Source: Marinobacterium sedimentorum (GTDB lineage Bacteria > Pseudomonadota > Gammaproteobacteria > Pseudomonadales > Balneatricaceae). From it: a DNA stretch of 64,000 nucleotides. The stretch spans positions 62,001-126,000 of the forward strand of contig NZ_JALDYX010000003.1 in NCBI RefSeq assembly GCF_024267675.1. The letters run 5' to 3'. The first letter of the stretch is position 1, and each line of letters opens with the position of its first letter. This document shows, piece after piece, positions 8,884 to 16,849 of this stretch. The notes beneath the pieces were generated by a model that made no database searches, had not been told where the DNA came from, and saw nothing but the letters and a program-made list of their open reading frames with translations. The translations under genes were made by a program, and so were the position numbers.

Positions 8884-9456
8884 TCACTCTCTTGGCCTGA
8901 ACAACCGGTGAGCCAGGTACTGTTTGATCAGGTTCTCAGTAGCATTCTCGATAACGGCGTAACAATGTTCGAAATAGGCCTTGCCATGCATATGAGGATC
9001 ATGAATATGTAACCGTCTGGGCCGGGCCCAGTTCCCAAGCAGCGCAATTTGCGCACGGCTTTCGCCCAGCCTGGCTTTGAGCAGGTGTGCGTGGCGCAAC
9101 TCCATCACCAGCAACAGATCCGTATCCAGCACATTGAAGTCGGTAAGATCCGTGGTCAGGTGTGAACGCATGTCCACCCCTCGCTCAAGCGCCGTTTCCA
9201 CGCCGAGGTCGAAGGCCGGCACACCGGTGGTCGTCGACAAGCCGAAACCTGCGCTGGGGATACCGTGTCGGTGGGCTACGTATTCCCCAAAGGGACTTCG
9301 GCAGATATTCCCGAGACAGACAAATACCAGACGCTCCACCCTGGCGAAATCGACCTGCCGGTATTCATCGTCCAGACCAACACGGGCTCCCGTCTCTGTG
9401 AGCAGCAGGCGCACGAGCCCCTTGAAACTGGCAAAGTTGTCATGGATGTAGGGCAT
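8884..9456 (-). CDS. low-molecular-weight protein-tyrosine phosphatase
   Basis: A 190-residue protein, longer than the usual 145-160 because of about 40 extra N-terminal residues. The P-loop FVCLGNICRSP contains the Cys47-X5-Arg53 signature, and the general-acid Asp sits in HIHDPHMHG, a variant of the usual DP(Y/F) motif. Enzymes of this class dephosphorylate Wzc-type tyrosine kinases and tune polysaccharide export, so the position at the end of an exopolysaccharide locus makes sense. The gene converges on the ATP-grasp gene with two bases between the stops. Its partner kinase would lie outside the window. Confidence 0.86.
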   Translation of the reverse strand: MPYIHDNFASFKGLVRLLLTETGARVGLDDEYRQVDFARVERLVFVCLGNICRSPFGEYVAHRHGIPSAGFGLSTTTGVPAFDLGVETALERGVDMRSHLTTDLTDFNVLDTDLLLVMELRHAHLLKARLGESRAQIALLGNWARPRRLHIHDPHMHGKAYFEHCYAVIENATENLIKQYLAHRLFRPRE

Positions 9457-9578
9457 TGTTCATTCGGCTTCTGTTCCGGCTTCTAATGTTGGGTACGGCT
9501 CATATCCTAAATTCGGCTATCTTCGACAGGTTCAGATCCCGGTAGCAGAAGCTGTGGCGTTGCCCCTGGTGGTACACA

Positions 9579-9615
9579 GCCGGCAGACGCCGGCAGACGC
9601 CGGCAGACGCCGGCA
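9579..9615 (+). repeat. 10-bp tandem repeat, about 3.5 copies
   Basis: The unit CGGCAGACGC occurs three times head to tail from 9581, followed by a partial CGGCA. A 10-base period keeps each unit on the same face of the helix but would shift a reading frame, consistent with non-coding DNA. Copy number may vary by slippage. Confidence 0.85.
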
Positions 9616-9737
9616 AAACAGCGTATTTGTCCTGCCGGGCCAGCGTCCGGCATGGGTTCAGCTTGCAAGGGTTTGGCCTGCGGGCTTGACGTTATTGCAT
9701 GATCAATCCATGGATATATATCCAGAACCTGGATTAT

Positions 9738-9785
9738 AGGACGGCTACGCCGTCCGCGCTGAGCGCCATAGCGACGGGCCGTCCT
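9738..9785. repeat. alternative hairpins built from GGACGGC/GCCGTCC
   Basis: One GGACGGC (9739-9745) can pair with a GCCGTCC three bases away (9749-9755) or with a second GCCGTCC at 9778-9784. The two hairpins are mutually exclusive. TTATTT follows the outer arm on the plus strand. It could be a terminator or a REP-like palindrome. There is no leader peptide to suggest an attenuator. Confidence 0.5.
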
Positions 9786-10007
9786 TATTTCATGGAAACG
9801 AATGCCCGCCAGGCACACAGTAGCCCCCCTTAACCTTCAAGCTCCTGGCCGCCAAGGACCCAGATGATCATTGCCAGTGCAGGCGAACACCTGACGGCAT
9901 TCGCGTTCCACAGTAGCCGATGCCTCAAGCCGCCAAAGTGGGTAGCCTGATTAGCGACTAGACTCTGTCATGAACTAGCAGAATGAATCATCTGGGCACC
10001 AAATGGC

Positions 10008-12221
10008 ATGAGAACCACTTTACTCGGCGCTAGCTTGATCATCGTTGTATTACTGGCCATGAACCTGGTTGGCAGTGATGATTTACCTGGCCAAACAACA
10101 CAGACCGTCCAGAGCAGCGACGCCCAAACCGGCAGAAACCTGGCCGACTGCATGGCCGTCTTAAAGGACCTGGATGCTGGTTGGTGCGAACTCCGAGTAA
10201 GCCAGGATAACCCCGGTATCGGCAATGTCTGGCCCGCCAAGCAGCGCCGTATCCAACACTCACTGGGACCCAAAGCCGTACTCATCGCCTGGAGCAGCGC
10301 CGCATGGGATAGCGACAATAAGACGTTTTATTTTATGGGTGGCGGCGGCAGGGATTACGGTGGTAACGAGGTCTACCGCTTTTCATTAACGGACGGTAGC
10401 TGGAAAAGACTCACCAACCCCAGCCCCCTGGATCACTGGACCACCTTCAAAAAACGCCGCTTCTGGATCCCGGATATTCGCACTGTACCGCCGGCCTCTT
10501 ACATTAACGATGGACTCCTGTTCAATCGCACCACAGGCACGATGATATTACTGGCCGGCCAGCCGGCCAACGGCGCCCAAATCAGGGACGACGACAATGC
10601 CACCCAGGATACCTTTTTGCAGGACGGAAGCGATCTCCACCAATATGAATTCAATCCCTCGGAATCCGAAACCCGTAATGGCCTGGCGCCCCTGAGCTGG
10701 AGGCGTATCGGTGACTATACTTGGCCCAAGGCCAGGAGTGTTCAGTTACCGGACGGCACACTGATACTGGGCAGCTACGAACAGTTGTTCAAGGTTAACC
10801 AGGATAAAAACGGTCAACTGCAAGACCCGCATCTCTTCCACGACGACCACAAGAGTCGAGGTGGCAACGCCGTCTATGATTCACACCGGAAATGGATCTG
10901 GAGTGTCTACCTTGACAGCCTGGTTGCCCTCGATAGCTCCGGCAGGATCATGCTGGACATCAAGCTGCCGATGAGAACCGGTAAGTCCCTGGCATTTGAT
11001 CAGCACGGTTATATTGTCATTTGGGATGGCACCACCCGCCTTTTCATGTTCAATCCCGATGATCCATCCCCGGTATGGCGTACCATCAACTGGGCTGAAA
11101 ATGGGCCCTACGGGGGCATGAAAGGACGGGTCTATGGCAAGTGGGTTCATCTGGGCAACAACTATTTTGCCGGTATTTCCAGTTACAACCACGGCATCTG
11201 GATATACAAGCATCCGGACGATTCGAAACTCGGCCGCCAGCTCTCGGATATCAATATTCAAAAAATAGTTGACCGGGCAGAAGAAAATTCGACGTTGAAA
11301 TTGCCGGCAGGGCTGTATCCCTATGGTCTGCGCATTGACAAGCCCCTGACGTTGGATCTCGAGGGTGTAGAACTGATGGAAGTCTCTGGCAGCAAGGGGC
11401 TGCTGAACATTGTCAGCACAGATGGAAGCCTGGTCACAATACGCAACTTCGAAGGCAACGCCGAAATCGGAGCGGCACAAACCGGCAACCTGGCGGGTAT
11501 CCGCATAACCGGTGTCAATTTTAATGTCAGCCTGGAAAACGTCACGATTCGCAAGACCGCCATCGGGGTCATGACCGACAACCGCGGCGGCAGGCTCAGC
11601 ATAAAGGACAGCGTTTTTGAAGATATCGGCTACTACAAGCACAAAGGCTTAAGCCATATCATTTATGCGGGAGCCATAGACGACCTGAATATCGTCAACT
11701 CCCGACTACAAAGGTCACTACATCTAGGGCACCTGCTCAAATCACGGGCCAAATCCACGACGGTCACCAACAGTCAATTGCTGGGCTTACAAAGTAATCA
11801 CAGTCGTGTAATAGACCTCTCCTGCGGAGGAAGCCTCCAGGTAAGCAGTTCTGTGCTTCAAAGCAGCTCACTTACCGACAACCAGGACCTGATTTCCGTC
11901 GGTGTCGAAACACCCCAGAACTGCCGTCAAGGTTTGCTGGATGGGGATATCGACATACGGGATAGCCTGATCGTCTTTGACCGGGATACGCCCGAAGCCA
12001 ACAAAAACCGCTTGTTCACCTGGCGTACCGGACTTGAGCACCTGTCCCTGAGCAACAACATCATAGTCAGCAAAGGCGACAATAACCTGCTGGAACAGGA
12101 AATAGGCGATAGCACTATTGAGGAAGAGTCCCATAACAATACCCTGTTCGAAAGTCGTCAGGCAGCCGGACTAAACCCGATGCCAGACATATCACCCGGA
12201 TTCGATTTACTACCAAAATGA
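10008..12221 (+). CDS. secreted beta-propeller plus right-handed beta-helix protein
   Basis: A 737-residue protein. Residues 1-23 form a short basic stretch plus a hydrophobic segment, a likely Sec signal or membrane anchor. Residues of about 40-405 hold repeated kelch-like blades (FYFMGGGGRDYGGNEVYRFS, LPDGTLILGSYEQLFKVN). Residues of about 410-720 hold short beta repeats (LDLEGVELMEVSGSKG, LSIKDSVFEDIGYY, LNIVNSRLQRS) typical of a pectin-lyase-like beta-helix. No catalytic residues or PEP-CTERM tail are evident. It is probably a periplasmic or surface glycan-binding or glycan-processing protein. The propeller part resembles the next gene product, which suggests duplication. Precise function unknown. 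Confidence 0.7.
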   Translation: MRTTLLGASLIIVVLLAMNLVGSDDLPGQTTQTVQSSDAQTGRNLADCMAVLKDLDAGWCELRVSQDNPGIGNVWPAKQRRIQHSLGPKAVLIAWSSAAWDSDNKTFYFMGGGGRDYGGNEVYRFSLTDGSWKRLTNPSPLDHWTTFKKRRFWIPDIRTVPPASYINDGLLFNRTTGTMILLAGQPANGAQIRDDDNATQDTFLQDGSDLHQYEFNPSESETRNGLAPLSWRRIGDYTWPKARSVQLPDGTLILGSYEQLFKVNQDKNGQLQDPHLFHDDHKSRGGNAVYDSHRKWIWSVYLDSLVALDSSGRIMLDIKLPMRTGKSLAFDQHGYIVIWDGTTRLFMFNPDDPSPVWRTINWAENGPYGGMKGRVYGKWVHLGNNYFAGISSYNHGIWIYKHPDDSKLGRQLSDINIQKIVDRAEENSTLKLPAGLYPYGLRIDKPLTLDLEGVELMEVSGSKGLLNIVSTDGSLVTIRNFEGNAEIGAAQTGNLAGIRITGVNFNVSLENVTIRKTAIGVMTDNRGGRLSIKDSVFEDIGYYKHKGLSHIIYAGAIDDLNIVNSRLQRSLHLGHLLKSRAKSTTVTNSQLLGLQSNHSRVIDLSCGGSLQVSSSVLQSSSLTDNQDLISVGVETPQNCRQGLLDGDIDIRDSLIVFDRDTPEANKNRLFTWRTGLEHLSLSNNIIVSKGDNNLLEQEIGDSTIEEESHNNTLFESRQAAGLNPMPDISPGFDLLPK

Positions 12222-12255
12222 CGTCCACTCAGAGCGTAAAAGCGAAAGGTTCCCG

Positions 12256-13332
12256 ATGAACGCACGTAGCTTGTTAACTCTAGTCATCAGCAGCTTGCTT
12301 ATAAACGGGCTCGTCATCGATAACGATCAGGCCAGTGCTGGATTGTTTACTGCGACGGCATCCGCTGAGGAATCAGAACTCTCCAAACTGGCCCATGATA
12401 TGAAGCCGGGCGAGTGGGCTGAACTCAAGGCCAAAAGGCCCAACAAACTTATGCGGGTTTTTGTCGGTCACCGTGATTCGGGCAAGGAAGTTTGGCACCA
12501 CATTGCCGGCTGGACGGACGATGGGAAATGGGATTCCAAAACCCGGCAGTTCCTGTTTATGGGTTTTCGCTTGCAAAACAAATTTATTGCCTACTCTGAG
12601 GACAGCAATCAATGGCGCATCCTTTCGGGCCCCTTTGGCTGGAATACCTCGGGCCAGGGCACCTTTAAAGACACCCGTAAAACCGGTTTCGGACACGTGT
12701 ACGGGCGTAATGCACTAGATGCGGATCACGGTATATTCTATGTATCCTCTTTAGGAGGCTATACCTACGCCTATCACTTGCAAGACGGAACCTGGACCCG
12801 TATCGAAGGGGGAAGTCGCATGACAATCGAGTATTTCCCTGGACTTGGCTTGTTATCACACGAAACCCGACCGATCAGAAGTAAAACAGCATTCCCACTC
12901 AACCTATTAAGGCCCGACAGCAACACTTGGGAAATGTTTACCACTTTGCCTTTTTCAGGCTATCACGCGATTGCACATTACAATCCAAAACTGGATGAGA
13001 TGATCTTTATCGCTGGCAATGATAGTCGAAGCGTGGTCACACTGAAGCGAAATGGCCAAGTTACCCGGCAGGAAGACCTTCCTTTTGACATGACCATCAG
13101 GCACGGCCAAGTGGTGGTGGACCCCAACACCGGACTTTATCTGATCTTTCACCAAGGATTACTGTATGAGTTCAACAGTAAAACCAACCAATATCAGTCC
13201 GTTATTGACTATCGTCCACCCTGGGGAAAATACGAAATGCCGGTACCGGCAGCGATTCCCGAACTGGGCGTAATACTGTTTGTGGATGATAAGACACTGC
13301 TATACAAACCGCATTTTCAAAGCAAAAATTAA
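12256..13332 (+). CDS. secreted beta-propeller-like protein, paralogue of the preceding propeller domain
   Basis: A 358-residue protein with a hydrophobic N-terminus (LLTLVISSLLINGLVI) and probable processing shortly after it. The mature part begins with a block like the preceding protein (DMKPGEWAELKAKRPNK against DLDAGWCELRVSQDN) and continues with blade-like repeats (RQFLFMGFRLQNKFIAYSED, GIFYVSSLGGYTYAYHLQDG, GLYLIFHQGLLYEFNSKTNQ). The beta-helix part is absent. An RBS-like GAAAGG lies ahead of the ATG, and only 34 bases separate it from the upstream gene, so the two are probably co-transcribed. No known enzyme motif; probably extracytoplasmic. Confidence 0.68.
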   Translation: MNARSLLTLVISSLLINGLVIDNDQASAGLFTATASAEESELSKLAHDMKPGEWAELKAKRPNKLMRVFVGHRDSGKEVWHHIAGWTDDGKWDSKTRQFLFMGFRLQNKFIAYSEDSNQWRILSGPFGWNTSGQGTFKDTRKTGFGHVYGRNALDADHGIFYVSSLGGYTYAYHLQDGTWTRIEGGSRMTIEYFPGLGLLSHETRPIRSKTAFPLNLLRPDSNTWEMFTTLPFSGYHAIAHYNPKLDEMIFIAGNDSRSVVTLKRNGQVTRQEDLPFDMTIRHGQVVVDPNTGLYLIFHQGLLYEFNSKTNQYQSVIDYRPPWGKYEMPVPAAIPELGVILFVDDKTLLYKPHFQSKN

Positions 13333-13473
13333 CAAGAAATCTTTTTCACTTCGCAGAAAAATAAAGGAGTATCTGATCTGCATGCATGGCAGAGTTTCGT
13401 TACCGAAGCTAGACTTACCGAGCTAGCAAGCTCTCATTCGATCGACCGCTGGTAAATCAGGCATAAGGGAGAC

Positions 13474-14796
13474 ATGTCATTGACCACGAACTCAGCGACT
13501 GCATCGACGGGAAGTTTTCAGCGCGTCTTGTACCACCCACTCTTTATTCCAGCTTGTATTGCAATCGGCCTGACGATACGGATTTCTGTGGCTCTGCTTG
13601 CTCCCATTGAACCAGTCTCCGATGCCGCCTGGTACCTTGCCCGCGCCCGCGAACTCTTGTCGGGCATGGGGTACCAGGAAGGCGGCCATCCGACGGCCTA
13701 TTGGCCCATTGGCTGGCCAGCGATCATGGCCGGATCGCTGGCCGTATTTGGCTCGCAGCCCGTAGCGATCTTGGCAATCAATACCCTCTCTGCCGCTTTG
13801 ATCATGTGGCTGATCATCTGGTTTGCCCGGGAGCTGCCCCACAACGAGTGGGTAGCGAGAGTGGCTCTGCTGGCTTATGTCTTTTATCCTAATCACATTG
13901 CTTATCACGGCGCGGCAAATTCGGAAACGACCTACGCTGCGCTTTCCATGTTGGCGCTTATGCTGTTGATCAAGGGCCGAGAAAAAGTTTGGCTGTTAGC
14001 GATCTGCGGTTGTGTATTTGGTGTGGCGACACTCGTTAAGCCACAGACGATTGCCTTTCCCCTGGGGGCTGTACTTGCGCTGGGGATTGTGTACCCCGCC
14101 TATCGTTGGAAGCAAGCCCTGCAGGCAGGTGCTGTGGTGTATTTAGTGCTGCTGTTGGTCGTTTTGCCCTGGTCGGCCAGAAACTACGCCGTGCTGGGTG
14201 AGTTTGTTTTGGTATCGACCAATGGGGGCACCGCCCTGATACTCGGCGCAAACGACCAGGTAACGGGCGATCATTTTGATTACCAGCACACGCCGGTTTT
14301 TGAACAGTTGGGGATTCCCTGGGAACAACGAGTCGAGCGGCAGGTGGAGTTGAATCGGCGACAGAAGGAGGTTGCCAAAAACTGGATCGCTGACAATACC
14401 GGTGAATGGTTGGCATGGATGCCAAAAAAGGCTTTCAATTTATGGCTCAAGGATACGGATGGCTTTTGGAGTTTTGATCGGCAGTACCCAAACGCCACCT
14501 TTGCAGTGCGAGCGAGTCAGGTCATTAACCAGATCTATTATGCCGTGATAGTGTTTTTTAGTGCAATATGTGCAGTCTTGGTGGCAAAGGCAATAATACT
14601 GCGTGAGTCACCATTAATGAGGGCCGGACTGCTATTTTGCATGCCCATTTTTGTGACTCTACTGGCAGCCGTATTTACCGGTCAAATACGTTACCATCAT
14701 GCAGCTATGCCTTACCTGATGATTTGTTCCTCCATTGTGTTACAAAGGTTGACTCAAACTAATAAAACAAAAAAAATCGTTCCCGCTAAAGATTAA
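13474..14796 (+). CDS. GT-C (family 39-like) membrane glycosyltransferase
   Basis: A 440-residue polytopic protein with about nine to eleven hydrophobic segments. The first periplasmic loop has the acidic motif IEPVSDAAWYLARARELL, as in ArnT/PMT-type transferases that use polyprenyl-phosphate sugars. VLPWSARNYAVLGEFVLVST is another characteristic segment. An RBS (AAGGGAG) precedes the ATG. Together with the convergent gtrB and gtrA genes it would form a full three-part glycosylation module: GtrB makes the lipid-linked sugar, GtrA flips it, and this enzyme transfers it on the periplasmic side. Acceptor unknown. Confidence 0.74.
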   Translation: MSLTTNSATASTGSFQRVLYHPLFIPACIAIGLTIRISVALLAPIEPVSDAAWYLARARELLSGMGYQEGGHPTAYWPIGWPAIMAGSLAVFGSQPVAILAINTLSAALIMWLIIWFARELPHNEWVARVALLAYVFYPNHIAYHGAANSETTYAALSMLALMLLIKGREKVWLLAICGCVFGVATLVKPQTIAFPLGAVLALGIVYPAYRWKQALQAGAVVYLVLLLVVLPWSARNYAVLGEFVLVSTNGGTALILGANDQVTGDHFDYQHTPVFEQLGIPWEQRVERQVELNRRQKEVAKNWIADNTGEWLAWMPKKAFNLWLKDTDGFWSFDRQYPNATFAVRASQVINQIYYAVIVFFSAICAVLVAKAIILRESPLMRAGLLFCMPIFVTLLAAVFTGQIRYHHAAMPYLMICSSIVLQRLTQTNKTKKIVPAKD

Positions 14797-14858
14797 CACT
14801 CTATCCATATTTACAGTATTACCTGCTCGTTAATATTGAGCTTAATTCAACCAGCATC

Positions 14859-15800
14859 CTACAAAATTTCCTCAATAAAATAACGCGGTCTTCGCTTGAT
14901 TTCCATATATATCTTGGCAACATATTCACCCACAACGCCAAGACTTAGGAGTTGAATTCCACCCAGAAAATACATGGGCAGGACAGAAGATGTCCAACCT
15001 GGGACTGCAGTGTCAGAAAAAAATTTGACCCACAACGCCCAGATAGAAATACCGATACTCGCCACAAACATCAAAATGCCCAACAGGGCGATCAGTCGCA
15101 ATGGCACCGCCGAAAAAGAAGTGACACCATCGAAGGCCAGTGCCAGCATTTTTCTGAGCGGATATTTTGACTCGCCGGCAAAGCGTTCACTGCGTTGATA
15201 GGGAACCTGACAGGATTTATAGCCCAACGTGGGAACAATTCCGCGCAGGAACAGATTGACCTCATCGTGTGCCTTGAGTGCATCAAGTGCGCGTCGGCTG
15301 AGCAGCCGATAGTCGGCATGATTGAATATAATCTCCACGCCCATGAGCGCAAGCACCCTGTAATAGAATTCCGCGGAGAAACGCTTAAAAAAGCTATCGG
15401 TGGATCGATCGTCACGCACTCCATAGATCACCTCATAGCCTTGGTGGTAGCGGTCAACCATCGTTTCAATCACCCGGATATCATCCTGCAGGTCGGCATC
15501 GATACTGACCACGGCATCGCCATCGGCAATCTGCAGCCCCGCAAGCAGCGCGTTTTGGTGCCCCCGGTTGCGCGAAAGCTTGATACCGCCGACCCATTCA
15601 TACTGCTCAGCAAAGCCGGCAATTTGTTCCCAGGTTGCGTCCCTGCTGCCGTCATCTACCATTAATAACTTGCTCTGCGGACCGACTTTGCCCTTATCGA
15701 TCAGATCAGTCAGCAAGCCACCTAACTGCTTTACCGTTTCAGGAAGCACTTCTTCCTCGTTATAACAGGGAACGACAATGTTTAACTTGGGTAGTGTCAT
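14859..15800 (-). CDS. gtrB: polyprenyl-phosphate glycosyltransferase, GtrB/DPM1 type
   Basis: A 313-residue GT2 enzyme. The N-terminal domain has NIVVPCYNEEEVLPETV, LLMVDDGSRDATW and the metal site SIDADLQDD. KYPLRKMLALAFDGVTSFS precedes two C-terminal membrane spans (about 235-260 and 270-295), the layout of bactoprenol glucosyl transferases. It would load a sugar onto undecaprenyl phosphate at the cytoplasmic face. It lies ten bases downstream of gtrA on the same strand and converges on the GT-C gene, its likely downstream partner. Confidence 0.88.
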   Translation of the reverse strand: MTLPKLNIVVPCYNEEEVLPETVKQLGGLLTDLIDKGKVGPQSKLLMVDDGSRDATWEQIAGFAEQYEWVGGIKLSRNRGHQNALLAGLQIADGDAVVSIDADLQDDIRVIETMVDRYHQGYEVIYGVRDDRSTDSFFKRFSAEFYYRVLALMGVEIIFNHADYRLLSRRALDALKAHDEVNLFLRGIVPTLGYKSCQVPYQRSERFAGESKYPLRKMLALAFDGVTSFSAVPLRLIALLGILMFVASIGISIWALWVKFFSDTAVPGWTSSVLPMYFLGGIQLLSLGVVGEYVAKIYMEIKRRPRYFIEEIL

Positions 15801-15810
15801 AGTTGTGTCT

Positions 15811-16191
15811 TCAGTCTGAGGTCGCTTTATAGGTCCAATTCCGGTGGGCCAGGAAATTAAAGCAGAGCACCACCAGCGTGGCTATAATTTGTGCGATGAG
15901 GTATTGCATACCGATTTTTGTGTGCAATACAAACATCAGTGTCGCATTGAGGATAAGCCCGACGCTCACCACCATACTGAACCGCAGGGCTGCGACGCTG
16001 TGACGCTCCGAGCTATTGAATGTCAGGTAGTAGTTCAGCAGATAATTGAAGATGGCACTGATAGCAAAACCAATACAGGACGCGAGGACTGCGTCAATCG
16101 CAAAGAGTTCGACTTGGGCAATCAGAATGACATATTGCAACAGCGTAGCGAATGCACCTACGCCAAGAAATTTTATGAGGTGAGCGATCAA
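15811..16191 (-). CDS. gtrA: GtrA-family lipid-linked sugar flippase
   Basis: A 126-residue protein with four predicted membrane spans and typical GtrA signatures: LIKFLGVGAFATLLQYVILI at the start, FAISAIFNYLLNYYLTF in the middle, and FNFLAHRNWTYK at the end. The likely start is a TTG at 16191, since no in-frame ATG is available upstream and a G-rich stretch lies about ten bases before it. The family is proposed to flip polyprenyl-linked sugars made by GtrB. The gene order gtrA-gtrB matches phage and chromosomal serotype-conversion modules. Confidence 0.86.
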   Translation of the reverse strand: MIAHLIKFLGVGAFATLLQYVILIAQVELFAIDAVLASCIGFAISAIFNYLLNYYLTFNSSERHSVAALRFSMVVSVGLILNATLMFVLHTKIGMQYLIAQIIATLVVLCFNFLAHRNWTYKATSD

Positions 16192-16849
16192 TTTTCTGTC
16201 CCCCGCTCCATGACGTGGATGTCTACTCAGCTCGTGTTTTTATCTAATCCAAAACGTCTAACCTAAACCACAAGCTACTTACCAAAACACACAGACAGCA
16301 TAGTACGGCAGCAGTCTACCGCAACATGGAATCAGCTTAATGCGAGTCCTGCCGGCCTATTTGGCGCCACGGCTTGATGTGTTCGCCCTCTGGACGCGAG
16401 ACTACACTAAGAAAAACGCGAGTAGCCCCCGCACCTTCTGACAATAAGGGCGCGCGGCATGAAGCGATAGCCGGTCTTCGCTGACAGCGAGCGCCAGCGT
16501 ACGCGCAACTATCCTGGCCAGAGTCGGAGAACCGGCGCCCTCGCCGTGTTTGGAGGCTGTCATCGGGCAGCGCTATCCTAGCAGGAGCCGGGCAGTGCAA
16601 CAAATGAGTTGCAGCTCTGGATGGACAAGCGGCATCCCTTTTTCAGCGCCTGTCGCAGCAATGCGATGAGCACATCAACTCATTCAGGCCAGAAACCTGA
16701 CGGATGGCAGCGAAGCACTTTTATTCGCTGAAAACGGCTACGAAAATGGAGAATAACGGCACGCACTTATGGGTCCGGGGAGGAAGCCAGGCAGAACCAA
16801 GGATAACGGGTTGCTCCAATTTTTTTGGCTGCAAATTTTCCGGCAAAGA
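16192..16849. other. gene-poor region, 658 bp
   Basis: Only short ORFs without family resemblance, coding bias or convincing start sites. No terminator, insertion-sequence ends or RNA gene recognised. It may be degraded DNA between two accessory modules. Confidence 0.5.

Larger units (their letters stand above)
9457..10007. other. gene-poor intergenic region, 551 bp
   Basis: No convincing gene on either strand. It contains the promoter side of the phosphatase gene, a short tandem repeat at 9579-9615 and a set of alternative hairpins at 9738-9785, described separately. It separates the exopolysaccharide operon from the propeller-protein genes. Confidence 0.6.

Noticed and set aside
9579-9615. 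Possible CRISPR array
   Set aside because: Direct 10-base repeats without spacers; far too short for CRISPR.
10008-13332. PEP-CTERM sorting signals on the secreted propeller proteins
   Set aside because: Their C-termini lack the PEP motif, hydrophobic helix and basic tail, so they are not evident exosortase substrates.
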